Source of the DNA: an uncultured Flavobacteriaceae bacterium
GTDB taxonomy: Bacteria > Bacteroidota > Bacteroidia > Flavobacteriales > Flavobacteriaceae
DNA: 64,000 nucleotides
Assembly (NCBI GenBank): GCA_947495135.1
Contig: CANLXN010000002.1
Location: 124,001 to 188,000, forward strand
Direction: 5' to 3'
Each line of letters begins with the position of its first letter. Position 1 is the first letter of the stretch. Shown here in pieces: positions 24,429 through 33,136 of the stretch. The position numbers were made by a program, and so were the translations under genes. The notes beneath the pieces are model-generated. The model did not search any database, was not told where the DNA came from, and saw only the letters and a program-made list of their open reading frames with translations.

Positions 24429-27143
24429 ATGAAATTATCTCTAAATCGTTTTCTCCCCAAAAGCGAAGTAGTTAAACCACCTATCGAATCTTTTAAAGAC
24501 TCTAGACACGACCTTCTCGAGTTTTTACTTGGACTCTGTGCCCGTACCTCAAAATCCAAAGAATTAGCTTCACTAATAACAGCATTCGAATTTCCTAAGG
24601 AGTCAACTTTGGCAGACCTCCATTTAGTCAAATTTTATCTGGACTTAGAAAACTACCTTCTTTATATTGATCCAGCTTACATTAGCACAAAAGAAAAACT
24701 AAGAAACCTCATCAAAAGCAAGTTTCCGCATCATGGAACTTCTAAAGCATTTCTCCCACTCTACGAGCATGGAAAAAATCAGGAGTTAGTACTCGCTAAT
24801 CATTTCTTAACGATCACCTTACAGTCCTTTACCGCAAATCCTCTCGCTCAAAACGTGGCTATTCGTTGGCTTGGAGTTATCGAGTCTAAAACCTCTATCA
24901 AGACAAGCCCAGATCCAGTACAACAAATTCATTTGTCGCGTAAACTCGTGGACAAAACGAATTTAATGCACCAAGAGTTGCTTAATAAGATTAGTCAGGA
25001 CACCATAAATAAAACTTTTAAGGACCATTACAGCCAATTTCAGTTCTTTTACAAACGCCTGAAAAATTGGCGATTGATGGAAAACATCTTAGAATCCAGT
25101 GGTGGTTCAACATCCATTGCACCGAGCGTAGCAACAAGTCCTTCAAAAAAACAACCGAAGCACAAAGCTGCCACTCCGGTTATCAATAACATCCAACGGA
25201 ATATTCTTGAACACATCTTAGACGGTTTCATTCTTTTTGATCATCGCGGATCTGTGCTTGAACACAATCAGCAGGCGCTAGATATATTTGGAATAACGGT
25301 TAACCACAACTCCAAACTCAATATATTAGAACTTTTACCCGATGATCTTGAACAAAAATTAAAATACGATCTGCAAAACAACCACGCAATGGCTATCAAA
25401 CAATGCGTTGGGAAACGACTTGAAACTACCATTGAAAACCACAAAGGCAAGACAGATCATTTTGAAATAACCATTACTAATAATTACACCGAAGAAGTTG
25501 ACACCTATAGTATGTTCCTGAAGAACATTACCGATAGAATGGACACCCTTCACAACATTGAAAATGCGAAAGTGAACGCAGAGCGCATGGCTAAAACCAA
25601 ATCGACCTTCTTGTCGAATATGAGTCATGAAATAAGAACTCCGTTAAATGTTATTTTAGGTTTGTCTGAGTTAATTAAAACTCAGCCACACATGGAGGCA
25701 GAATTGCTTCAAAAGAATTTGAGCGGAATTGATTTTTCAGCCAAAAACTTGCTAGCTATTGTTAACGATATCCTTGACTTTTCGAAAATAGAAGCAGGAA
25801 AACTTTCGATCCAATCTTTAGATTTTAACTTGAGAAAAGTAGTGACTAATCTCACAGACGGTTTCGAAATAAAGGCCAGAGAAAAGGGTCTTCAAATGAT
25901 TACTCAAATTGAACCGCGTATCCCTAATATTGTAATTGGTGATCAATACAGACTGAATCAAATACTCAATAACCTAATTGGTAATGCAATCAAATTTACC
26001 AAGGAAGGCAAAATAACGATTACGGTAGACTTAGTCTCTGAAAAAGAGAATGAAATTTCTCTGAAGTTTATGGTGAACGACTCAGGAATTGGTATTCCTA
26101 AAGAACAGCTCAATCAGATTTTTGATAGCTTTTATCAGGTTGAAGATGTGTCCAATTCGAAAGTAATTGGAACTGGACTCGGGCTTTCCATAACCAAAGA
26201 ACTCATTCACCTTTTAGATGGTAAGCTAAAAGCCTCAAGCACACCTGGCATTGGCTCTGCTTTTGAATTTGTAATTCCATTTCAAAAGAGCACGTTAACA
26301 GGAGTAGACAATTCGATCACCAAACAACTAAGAAAGGACGAACAACTATCTGGGCTGCGAGTATTAGTTGCGGAGGATAACCAAATGAATCAGTTCTACA
26401 TCAAACAACTCTTGTCCAATTTAAATGTGACTGTTGATATAGTAGAAAATGGCCAGGAAGCCGTATCTACCTTTAAACATTCTAATTTGCACTATGATTT
26501 GATTATGATGGATATGCACATGCCTGTTATGAATGGCATCGATGCCATCAAGATTATTAGGCAATCCAATAAAAACTCCCTAAAGAAAGTCCCCATAGTG
26601 GCCTGCTCTGCAGATGTATTTCCCGAAGCAAGGAAAGAAGCGATTAAAGCGGGTATAGACTTTTATCTTACCAAACCACTTAGTGAGGAATCAATAAAAG
26701 AGGTATTGTTTTGGCTTATTTCAGATGAGGACGCATTACCTATTGTTTCCAAAGAAGAAAATACATCCCACATTGTAGCAACAAAAACCGAACAGCAGGT
26801 GGATATCAATATGCTTATGGAAACATTTGATAACGATGTCGACTTCATAATCACTTTATTAGAGGTGTTTATTCAATCTACACCCGAGGACTATAAGAGT
26901 ATGCGTCATTGTATGGATAAAGAATATTACCCACGCGCTAGTTCTCTAGCTCATAAGTTAAAATCTAGTTTTCAGAATCTAGGTATGACAACACTTGGGC
27001 ATCATCTCCAGCAAATAGAAACGAATACGCTAAGTGCTGCCGGATTACCAGAAGCCAAACATCACTTTAAGGCTTTCAATAAACTATACCCAAAAGCGCT
27101 TCGCGAAGTGAACATCATTCTAATTGAACTTAGACAGAAATAA
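24429..27143 (+). CDS. Hybrid sensor histidine kinase with receiver and Hpt domains
   Basis: The 904-residue protein has no signal peptide and no clear transmembrane helix, so it is probably cytoplasmic. Residues 1-210 are helical and unrecognised. A PAS domain covers about 255-370 (ILDGFILFDHRGSVLEHNQ). HisKA carries His400 in FLSNMSHEIRTPLN. The HATPase part shows ILNNLIGNAIKFT and GTGLGLSITK. A receiver domain has Asp695 in LIMMDMHMPVMNG and VLVAEDNQMNQ. A C-terminal Hpt domain has His842 in LAHKLKSSFQNLG. It thus holds a full phosphorelay in one chain. No output regulator is adjacent. It stands between pnp and rpoD, which I remember as neighbours in related genomes. Confidence 0.9.
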   Translation: MKLSLNRFLPKSEVVKPPIESFKDSRHDLLEFLLGLCARTSKSKELASLITAFEFPKESTLADLHLVKFYLDLENYLLYIDPAYISTKEKLRNLIKSKFPHHGTSKAFLPLYEHGKNQELVLANHFLTITLQSFTANPLAQNVAIRWLGVIESKTSIKTSPDPVQQIHLSRKLVDKTNLMHQELLNKISQDTINKTFKDHYSQFQFFYKRLKNWRLMENILESSGGSTSIAPSVATSPSKKQPKHKAATPVINNIQRNILEHILDGFILFDHRGSVLEHNQQALDIFGITVNHNSKLNILELLPDDLEQKLKYDLQNNHAMAIKQCVGKRLETTIENHKGKTDHFEITITNNYTEEVDTYSMFLKNITDRMDTLHNIENAKVNAERMAKTKSTFLSNMSHEIRTPLNVILGLSELIKTQPHMEAELLQKNLSGIDFSAKNLLAIVNDILDFSKIEAGKLSIQSLDFNLRKVVTNLTDGFEIKAREKGLQMITQIEPRIPNIVIGDQYRLNQILNNLIGNAIKFTKEGKITITVDLVSEKENEISLKFMVNDSGIGIPKEQLNQIFDSFYQVEDVSNSKVIGTGLGLSITKELIHLLDGKLKASSTPGIGSAFEFVIPFQKSTLTGVDNSITKQLRKDEQLSGLRVLVAEDNQMNQFYIKQLLSNLNVTVDIVENGQEAVSTFKHSNLHYDLIMMDMHMPVMNGIDAIKIIRQSNKNSLKKVPIVACSADVFPEARKEAIKAGIDFYLTKPLSEESIKEVLFWLISDEDALPIVSKEENTSHIVATKTEQQVDINMLMETFDNDVDFIITLLEVFIQSTPEDYKSMRHCMDKEYYPRASSLAHKLKSSFQNLGMTTLGHHLQQIETNTLSAAGLPEAKHHFKAFNKLYPKALREVNIILIELRQK

Positions 27144-27162
27144 AATTGAATTTGCACGCTCG

Positions 27163-27699
27163 CTAAGGCGTATTATCATGTTTTGATTTCATATTAAATT
27201 GAAAAACAATTCCCCCATTGTAAAGTATATTCTCCGTATTGAAATTGACCTGAAATTGCAGGCCGACAGAAAATTTTCCGCCTATTAAAAATCTAAGCTT
27301 GGACATCACAGGAATTCCTAGCGTAGAAAACTCTTCACTTAGGCTATTGCCAGCATTCTTTACATATCTAAAATACCCTGCACCTGCATGCCAATCGAAT
27401 TTAATGCTCTTTGACAAACTAACTTCTCGTCCATAAAACGCATTTAGTTGACTAAACTCGTCTGAAGGCGCAAGTAAATCCACCTCACTTCCTGTCATTC
27501 CTTGTAAAGAGAACAGGTGTTTTCCTTTCGAAATACTTACATCTGCATTAATGGCACCTCCATTCGCCTCTCCGCTTCCAAAACCAGAAATTAGACTTAT
27601 AGAAGCAGAATGAAAACTCACATTAGTAGTGGAGACGTCCTCTTGTGCGAATACATAACCACCATAAAGCACAATGATAATTTGAATTACTTTTTTCAT
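27163..27699 (-). CDS. Secreted, probably outer-membrane beta-barrel protein of unknown function
   Basis: The 178-residue protein has a signal peptide ending at YVFAQ. The remaining sequence alternates polar and hydrophobic residues and reads as short beta-strands (HLFSLQGMTG, KFDWHAGAGYFRYV, FSVGLQFQVNFNTEN), with an aromatic near the end (GIVFQFNMKSK). That suits a small outer membrane barrel, but no named family was recognised. It faces the HTH regulator gene across a 134-base region with palindromic sites, so that regulator is the best candidate for controlling it. Confidence 0.65.
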   Translation of the reverse strand: MKKVIQIIIVLYGGYVFAQEDVSTTNVSFHSASISLISGFGSGEANGGAINADVSISKGKHLFSLQGMTGSEVDLLAPSDEFSQLNAFYGREVSLSKSIKFDWHAGAGYFRYVKNAGNSLSEEFSTLGIPVMSKLRFLIGGKFSVGLQFQVNFNTENILYNGGIVFQFNMKSKHDNTP

Positions 27700-27729
27700 A
27701 ATTAAAAAATTTAGATTCTAAACGAATTT

Positions 27730-27799
27730 AATTGTGAAATTCAATTCTATAAAGCGATAATTATAGGTATTTACAAATTAATTTTGTGATAATCACAAA
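27730..27799. promoter_or_regulatory. Two candidate operators between the secreted-protein gene and the HTH gene
   Basis: TTTGTGATAATCACAAA (27783-27799) is a perfect 17-base palindrome with a single central A, 35 bases before the HTH gene start. A second, weaker inverted repeat, AATTG-N7-CAATT, lies at 27730-27746 near the divergent gene. The TGTGA...TCACA arms resemble CRP/FNR-type sites but with a 3-base spacer instead of 6. Confidence 0.5.
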
Positions 27800-27833
27800 T
27801 AAATATACATTTATCCGACAAAATAATTAAAAA

Positions 27834-28832
27834 ATGCAACAGCAGTTTATCAAGCACTTAAGGTCCTTACTTCCCCAGAATCGTTCAGTTATAGACGAAA
27901 TTGCTGCTGTTTTAGATATAAGTTATGACGCCGCCTATAGAAGAGTAAATAATAAAACCAATTTATCTCTTTCTGAAGCAGTCCAGTTGGCAAAACACTT
28001 CAAATTATCACTAAACAAACTATACGAAGTAGGCGCCCAAAATACGATGCTGGCAGAAAAATCTCCAACCATAAAAAATGTAGTCGATCTAGAAAACTAT
28101 TTTAGAACGTCTTTAAAAAGTATTGAACCTTTGGTTAAACTGAAAAGTGCTTCCATCATTTATTCGGCGAAGGATATTCCAATTTTTTACACGCTAAGAG
28201 ATACCTTAATAACCAAATACAAATTCTATGTTTGGCTCAAATTTCTAAATGAAGATGGAACAATGTCAAAGGTCTCTTTCGAAGAATTTATGGATACCAT
28301 CCCGCCATCCCTCATACAAGTAGGGCTGGACCTGTCTGATAGGTATGATTATATCAATATTACAGAATTTTGGAACGACAATACCATCAACGGAACATTA
28401 CAACAGATTTTTTATTACTTCGAATCTGGGTTAGTATCTAAAGAAAATGCCTTGCTCATTTGTGAAGACCTCAAAGACATCGTTCATCATGTGGAACAGC
28501 AAACCATTAAACAAACTATTCTTAATTCGAAAAACAATGCAACCTATAATCTTTACAAGAGCGACCTGCTAACAATGAGTAATACGGTTCTCATAAAAAC
28601 ACAGTATCAAAAAATGTTTTTCACTCCGTTTACTGTACTTACCTATTTAAAAGTAGAACACCCTTCAACCTGTGAAGAAATGAATCGATTTTTCGAGAAG
28701 CAAATGAAAAATTCAAAACTATTAGTGAACGCAGGAGAAAAAGATCGCACCCTATTTTTTAACAGAATGCAGCAAAAAATAAACACTGTGATCGAACGAA
28801 TAAATATCAATCAGGATTTAATGTTTGTATAG
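27834..28832 (+). CDS. HTH (XRE-like) transcriptional regulator
   Basis: The 332-residue protein begins with an XRE-like helix-turn-helix (about residues 1-65: VIDEIAAVLDISYDAAYRRVNN, then LSLSEAVQLAKHFKLSL). The long C-terminal part (70-332) is mostly helical and aromatic with no recognised ligand domain. I remember many flavobacterial proteins with this plan and no known role. A perfect palindrome lies just upstream, suggesting autoregulation and control of the divergent secreted protein. Confidence 0.75.
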   Translation: MQQQFIKHLRSLLPQNRSVIDEIAAVLDISYDAAYRRVNNKTNLSLSEAVQLAKHFKLSLNKLYEVGAQNTMLAEKSPTIKNVVDLENYFRTSLKSIEPLVKLKSASIIYSAKDIPIFYTLRDTLITKYKFYVWLKFLNEDGTMSKVSFEEFMDTIPPSLIQVGLDLSDRYDYINITEFWNDNTINGTLQQIFYYFESGLVSKENALLICEDLKDIVHHVEQQTIKQTILNSKNNATYNLYKSDLLTMSNTVLIKTQYQKMFFTPFTVLTYLKVEHPSTCEEMNRFFEKQMKNSKLLVNAGEKDRTLFFNRMQQKINTVIERININQDLMFV

Positions 28833-29016
28833 ATCGTTTTTGCTTTCACTTTTATGCGAAGACCAATGTCATTAGATGGTTATTCTTATCTCAAACAACT
28901 CAACTATTTTTTAAAGTTAAAAAGGGTAACTTGGTTTCTTCATCAAATGTTTCCGAAGAAATCGATAGAGCAACGCAACTTTTTTTCTTTCCATAGACTA
29001 GAGTATAAGAATCAAA

Positions 29017-30069
29017 ATGAAAACTATGAGAAAATCAGATATCCTTGTCCTTCTATTCACTCTAATTGTTGCCTTTTCATGCGAGAATGAGCCTATTGGA
29101 GAAGCAATTATAAACAATGATTCTTTTGATGTAGACTCTGAGTTGTACTTGCTCATGGAACGTGTATCTGAGGATGAAGCCGGAGAAGAGCCTTTAGAGT
29201 GTATTGATTTCAGCTATCCTTTTGCGCTCTTTATTTTTGATGAAACTGGACAATATGTGGCGCCTACCTCTATAGAAAGTGATGAAGAGTTTAGCGCACT
29301 TTTAGGAAGTCTAGTCGCAGATTATTCGGTGAGCATCAATTACCCCATAACGGGAACCACTACTACCGGAGACCTTGTAGAAATTAACACCAATGATGAG
29401 TTAAAGGAACTGATTGATGAATGTGTCCGGGTCGAAATTGAACGGAATTGCAACAATACGATTAACGAATGTATTTGGCAGGTTGCCCAAACGGATAACT
29501 TTCCAAACGAATACGAAGGACAGTATTTGTTTGTAAATGAAAATGATATTCTACAGCTTCACTCGAAGAATAACATCTATTTTGGAGCGTGGATAGGTTT
29601 TTATATTGGGTACGACCTTCACCTAAATATTACCTTTGTAGCCGAAGATGAGAGTGAAATTGATACCTATTGGAACGAAGATTGGAAAGTCATCACCTTT
29701 ACCGACAACATCATTGATATTGAATCTGGAGAAAAAAGAATTAGGATAGAAAAAAAATGTAATGACCTTTGTGATGGCTTAATTTACGAAGAATGCGAAA
29801 TTGAAGATACTCCAGGTTTTTTTAATTTTGAACTAAACAACTATTCGGTTTGCACAAGCATTCCAGCCACTCATGACTTTGGATCTCCTTTGGTACTTTC
29901 GTATTTTGAAAATGAAATTGACGCACAGGCCCATCAGAATGAAATTTCTGGAACAGACTACCTGAATATAGAAAACCCACAAACTATTTTTATGCGAATC
30001 GAATTACAAGAGACCGAAGAACTTATGGAAATCGCACAATTTGAAATTGGAGTGATCCAGTGTAACTAA
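29017..30069 (+). CDS. Hypothetical lipoprotein upstream of an ECF sigma factor
   Basis: The 350-residue protein has a lipoprotein signal with lipobox VAFSC (Cys about residue 22) followed by acidic residues. The next ATG (29029, MRKSD) is a possible alternative start. The mature part contains many cysteines in pairs (RNCNNTINEC, KKCNDLCDGLIYEEC) and several acidic stretches (DIESGEKRIRIEKK, LQETEELMEIAQFEI). It ends 25 bases before the ECF sigma gene, so the two are probably co-expressed. I recall lipoproteins of this kind beside sigma/anti-sigma pairs in flavobacteria. Its role is unknown. The overlapping small frame at 28854-29090 is not considered real. Confidence 0.7.
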   Translation: MKTMRKSDILVLLFTLIVAFSCENEPIGEAIINNDSFDVDSELYLLMERVSEDEAGEEPLECIDFSYPFALFIFDETGQYVAPTSIESDEEFSALLGSLVADYSVSINYPITGTTTTGDLVEINTNDELKELIDECVRVEIERNCNNTINECIWQVAQTDNFPNEYEGQYLFVNENDILQLHSKNNIYFGAWIGFYIGYDLHLNITFVAEDESEIDTYWNEDWKVITFTDNIIDIESGEKRIRIEKKCNDLCDGLIYEECEIEDTPGFFNFELNNYSVCTSIPATHDFGSPLVLSYFENEIDAQAHQNEISGTDYLNIENPQTIFMRIELQETEELMEIAQFEIGVIQCN

Positions 30070-30094
30070 ATAGTCATTTTGTAAAATCTCACAT

Positions 30095-30631
30095 TTGAAC
30101 CAATTAGAATTAATTAAAGCCTGTAAACAGAAGGACCGAATAGCTCAAAAGGAGCTGTTTCAGCGCCACAAGGATTCGCTGTACTTGCTTTCCCTTAAAT
30201 ATTGTAGAAATACAAAAGAAGCTGAGGATAATTTACATGACGCGTTCATTACCATATTCCAAACTATTCAAAAATACAATGGGAAAGGTTCTTTCGAAGG
30301 TTGGATGAAAAGAATTACGATTAACAAAGCAATTGACAAATTTAAACATCAAATAAAAAATAATGCGGAGCCAGATATCAACCTAGAATCATTGAATGAC
30401 CAACCAGAAGCCTGGATAGATATTACCTTAGACGAACTATTAGCACTTATCCAAAATCTTCCAGATCAATACCGGATGGTCTTCAACTTATACCAACTGG
30501 ACGGCTATTCACACAAGGAAGTTGCGAAAATGTTAGGTATTTCGGAAAACACCTCTAAATCTAACTATCACCGTGCAAAAAATATTTTAAGGAAAGAGAT
30601 TATGCAGAAACCAATACCTAAATCGAACTAA
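30095..30631 (+). CDS. ECF-type RNA polymerase sigma factor
   Basis: The 178-residue protein has the two domains of extracytoplasmic-function sigma factors. Sigma-2 (about 5-75) reads YLLSLKYCRNTKEAEDNLHD and FEGWMKRITINKAIDK, and sigma-4 (about 110-165) reads LPDQYRMVFNLYQLDGYSH and VAKMLGISENTSKSNYHRA. The start is TTG at 30095 (MNQLELIKAC), since no ATG precedes the conserved core. The stop directly abuts the ATG of the next gene, a membrane protein likely to be its anti-sigma partner. Target promoters are unknown. Confidence 0.88.
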   Translation: MNQLELIKACKQKDRIAQKELFQRHKDSLYLLSLKYCRNTKEAEDNLHDAFITIFQTIQKYNGKGSFEGWMKRITINKAIDKFKHQIKNNAEPDINLESLNDQPEAWIDITLDELLALIQNLPDQYRMVFNLYQLDGYSHKEVAKMLGISENTSKSNYHRAKNILRKEIMQKPIPKSN

Positions 30632-31243
30632 ATGGAAAAAGAAAATGACATTGGCACTTTTTTCCAGGACAAACTAGCGTCGGGGAGCAAATCTCCTAAC
30701 GACGAACTTTGGATGAGAATAGAAGACACCTTAGACAAAGAGGACAAGCAAAGGAAAGGGTTTTTCATATTCTGGTTAACAGCAATTGGAATTCCTATCC
30801 TGTTAACAGCAGCATGGCTTATATTTATCCCTGTAAACAATCACAATCCTGAAAATAAAAAAATAGATCCTCCAGTCATCCTAAATGACCATACAATGGA
30901 GAATGAGAACAGAGAAATTGATAAATCTGAAACGAAGGACACCATATCTATCTCAATTCCTTCAGCACTGGAAGTCTCCGGTTCCAAAGAGGTAGTCGAA
31001 AAAACGAAGACTGATATTACTTCAAAATCAAGTAGATCAGACTCAAAGAATCCAGAAGTAAAGCCCAACGATGGATACACTGTCAAAAGCACCTATCACT
31101 ATTTCAATAGCGAAAGCGGAGAACAGGTAGAGACATCAGATAAGGCTAAAATAGATAGTTTAATGAACCGAAAAGAAATGGTTAGTGATAGTTTACTAAT
31201 TAAAGATAAGACCGATTTAATTGAGCTAAAAGATAGTTTATAA
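30632..31243 (+). CDS. Probable anti-sigma factor-like membrane protein
   Basis: The 203-residue protein has a cytoplasmic N-terminal segment (1-45, DELWMRIEDTLDKEDK), one transmembrane helix (about 46-68, FFIFWLTAIGIPILL) and a low-complexity periplasmic tail rich in Ser, Lys, Glu and Asp. This is the layout of small anti-sigma factors in Bacteroidota, and the gene follows the ECF sigma gene without a gap. No zinc-binding HxxxCxxC motif is present. The assignment rests on topology and position. A terminator follows. Confidence 0.65.
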   Translation: MEKENDIGTFFQDKLASGSKSPNDELWMRIEDTLDKEDKQRKGFFIFWLTAIGIPILLTAAWLIFIPVNNHNPENKKIDPPVILNDHTMENENREIDKSETKDTISISIPSALEVSGSKEVVEKTKTDITSKSSRSDSKNPEVKPNDGYTVKSTYHYFNSESGEQVETSDKAKIDSLMNRKEMVSDSLLIKDKTDLIELKDSL

Positions 31244-31636
31244 CTTATTTTTAATAATTATTAAGTTAGGTTGGCAAAACGTCTTCTCATGAAAGTGAAG
31301 AGGCGTTTTTTTTAATCTTAATAACTCTTTAAGTTAGAATTTTCATTGATTACCAAGGCTCTGAAACATCTTCTGCCTAGAAAATTTAGATCAATTACGT
31401 TCAAAAAGAACATTTCAGAAAAAAAATACGCAATTACCTACAAAAAAAATTCAAAAAAGTAAATACCTAGACAAACCAACTGAAAGTGCAGGTTAACGAC
31501 CATTTTGTTCAAAATAAATATCACTATTAAGAACTAAACATGAAAATAAAGTAAACCTTTTGTAACATTTACCCCCTTCTTTACGTATAACTCAATACGC
31601 AAGTAATAATTTAACTTAAAAAGTAAGGATAACTTA
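31244..31636. other. 393-base intergenic region upstream of rpoD
   Basis: After the terminator at 31276-31314 there are about 320 very AT-rich bases before rpoD. I find no exact TAnnTTTG box, no hairpin of note and no open frame. A long rpoD leader or a distant promoter is likely. Confidence 0.4.
31276..31314 (+). terminator. Terminator after the ECF sigma/anti-sigma unit
   Basis: AAAACG plus TCTTC (31276-31286) pairs with GAAGA plus CGTTTT (31297-31309) with a small bulge, followed by eight T residues. Confidence 0.7.
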
Positions 31637-32500
31637 ATGAGACAACTTAAAATCACGAAGCAGGTTACGAATAGAGAAACCGCTTCATTAGACAAATACC
31701 TTCAGGAAATTGGAAAAGTTGACTTAATCACCGCAGATGAAGAAGTAGAATTGGCACAACGCATAAAAGCGGGTGACCAACTTGCCTTGGAAAAATTAAC
31801 CAAAGCAAACCTACGATTTGTTGTTTCGGTAGCAAAACAATACCAAAATCAAGGATTAACCCTTCCCGATCTTATCAACGAAGGTAACCTTGGGCTTATA
31901 AAAGCAGCGCAACGTTTTGACGAAACTCGAGGATTTAAATTTATTTCTTATGCTGTTTGGTGGATTCGCCAATCGATTTTGCAAGCCTTGGCTGAGCAAT
32001 CGCGTATTGTACGTTTACCGTTGAACAAAATTGGAAGTATCAACAAAATAAATAAAACATTTGCCTTCCTAGAGCAGGCACATGAAAGACCACCTTCTGC
32101 AGAAGAAATTGCAAAGGAATTAGACATGACTATTAACGACGTAAAAGAGTCTATGAAAAACTCTGGGCGTCATGTATCTATGGATGCTCCCTTAGTGGAA
32201 GGAGAAGATTCAAACTTATACGATGTACTTCGAAGTGGAGAATCTCCAAATCCAGATCGTATGCTATTGCATGAATCTTTGAGAACCGAGATCGAGCGAG
32301 CTTTAGAAACCTTAACTCCTCGTGAAGCGGATGTAATTCGTTTGTATTTTGGGCTAGGTAATCAACACCCAATGACCCTTGAGGAAATTGGAGAAACTTT
32401 CGACCTTACCCGTGAGCGTGTTCGCCAGATCAAAGAGAAAGCGATTCGTAGATTAAAACACACGTCTAGAAGTAAAATTCTAAAGACGTATTTGGGATAA
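31637..32500 (+). CDS. rpoD: Primary RNA polymerase sigma factor (sigma-70 family, short Bacteroidota form)
   Basis: The 287-residue length lacks region 1.1, as is normal for the housekeeping sigma of this phylum. Region 1.2/2 is visible as [20 protein letters not shown] and [20 protein letters not shown], with the melting motif [15 protein letters not shown]. Region 3 follows, and region 4 ends in [20 protein letters not shown]. It recognises the TAnnTTTG promoters seen throughout the window. Two terminators in tandem follow. I remember pnp-rpoD-rpe as a common order; here other genes are inserted on both sides. Confidence 0.96.
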   Translation: MRQLKITKQVTNRETASLDKYLQEIGKVDLITADEEVELAQRIKAGDQLALEKLTKANLRFVVSVAKQYQNQGLTLPDLINEGNLGLIKAAQRFDETRGFKFISYAVWWIRQSILQALAEQSRIVRLPLNKIGSINKINKTFAFLEQAHERPPSAEEIAKELDMTINDVKESMKNSGRHVSMDAPLVEGEDSNLYDVLRSGESPNPDRMLLHESLRTEIERALETLTPREADVIRLYFGLGNQHPMTLEEIGETFDLTRERVRQIKEKAIRRLKHTSRSKILKTYLG

Positions 32501-32524
32501 GATTCTTTCCCTAATAACAGCAAC

Positions 32525-32595
32525 AACAGTTAAAAACATATAACTGTTCGTTTTTTGATTGATGAATGACCTCCGGCTGATTACCGGAGGTTTTT
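32525..32595 (+). terminator. Tandem terminators after rpoD
   Basis: The first is AACAGTT (32525-32531) with AACTGTT (32542-32548) then CGTTTTTT. The second is ACCTCCGG (32569-32576) with CCGGAGGT (32584-32591) then TTTTC. Confidence 0.8.
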
Positions 32596-32665
32596 CATTT
32601 AAAATATTCCAGTTTTAAGTGAAAAAAACGTACCTTCCTTTCAACTGCCATTAAATTCAGCTCAA

Positions 32666-33070
32666 ATGCGAACCATTACCTACGTTAGTACAGTTAAAAC
32701 TTCTTTAAGCGAGGAAGAAATAAGTAAACTTTTAGAAAGTGCTAAAGCTTCCAATAATCGCAATGGAATCAAAGGCCTTTTCATGTACGCCGACGGCAAT
32801 TTCTTTCAGATTTTGGAAGGTGAAGAAAAAGCAGTGTCACTATTGTTTGATAAAATACAAAATGACCCAAGACATTATGATATTATAAAATTACTGGATA
32901 AAACCATTGAAGCTGTCTCCTTTGAACTCTATAATTCATCCTTCTCTGTTGTTCATGACCAACATGATCTACGCGAGCTACATAGGTACCTTAAAAAGGC
33001 GAAAGAATACAATCCTGATGGTTTTAAAAGTTTATCTTATATCACTAAGAAGTTTACCGCGCTTATTTAA
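32666..33070 (+). CDS. BLUF domain blue-light photoreceptor, single domain
   Basis: The 134-residue protein is a stand-alone BLUF domain with a short C-terminal helix. BLUF proteins bind FAD and switch hydrogen bonding in blue light. The key residues are present: Tyr6 (TITYVST), Asn30/Asn31 (KASNNRNGIKG), Gln48 (FFQILEG) and the DPRHYDI motif. The semi-conserved Trp/Met near residue 90 are replaced: the stretch reads SFELYNSSFSVV, with Tyr and Ser in their places. There is no output domain, so signalling must go through a protein partner. It lies between rpoD and rpe and has no obvious operon partner. Confidence 0.88.
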   Translation: MRTITYVSTVKTSLSEEEISKLLESAKASNNRNGIKGLFMYADGNFFQILEGEEKAVSLLFDKIQNDPRHYDIIKLLDKTIEAVSFELYNSSFSVVHDQHDLRELHRYLKKAKEYNPDGFKSLSYITKKFTALI

Positions 33071-33090
33071 AATCTATCAGAGAGGGGTGA

Positions 33091-33120
33091 TTTGTCACCA
33101 AATATTTATTCCTACCTTTG
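33091..33120 (+). promoter_or_regulatory. Promoter of rpe
   Basis: TTTG (33091-33094), an 18-base spacer and TACCTTTG (33113-33120) make a consensus promoter. Initiation near 33125 leaves a leader of about 12 bases and fixes the start at 33137. Confidence 0.8.
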
Positions 33121-33136
33121 CCAAAAATCTTTAAAC

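Noticed and set aside
28854-29090. 78-residue open frame before the lipoprotein gene
   Set aside because: It overlaps the signal peptide region of the lipoprotein gene in another frame and has no recognisable features.
33092-33136. N-terminal extension of rpe
   Set aside because: It runs through a consensus promoter; the ATG at 33137 starts the conserved protein.
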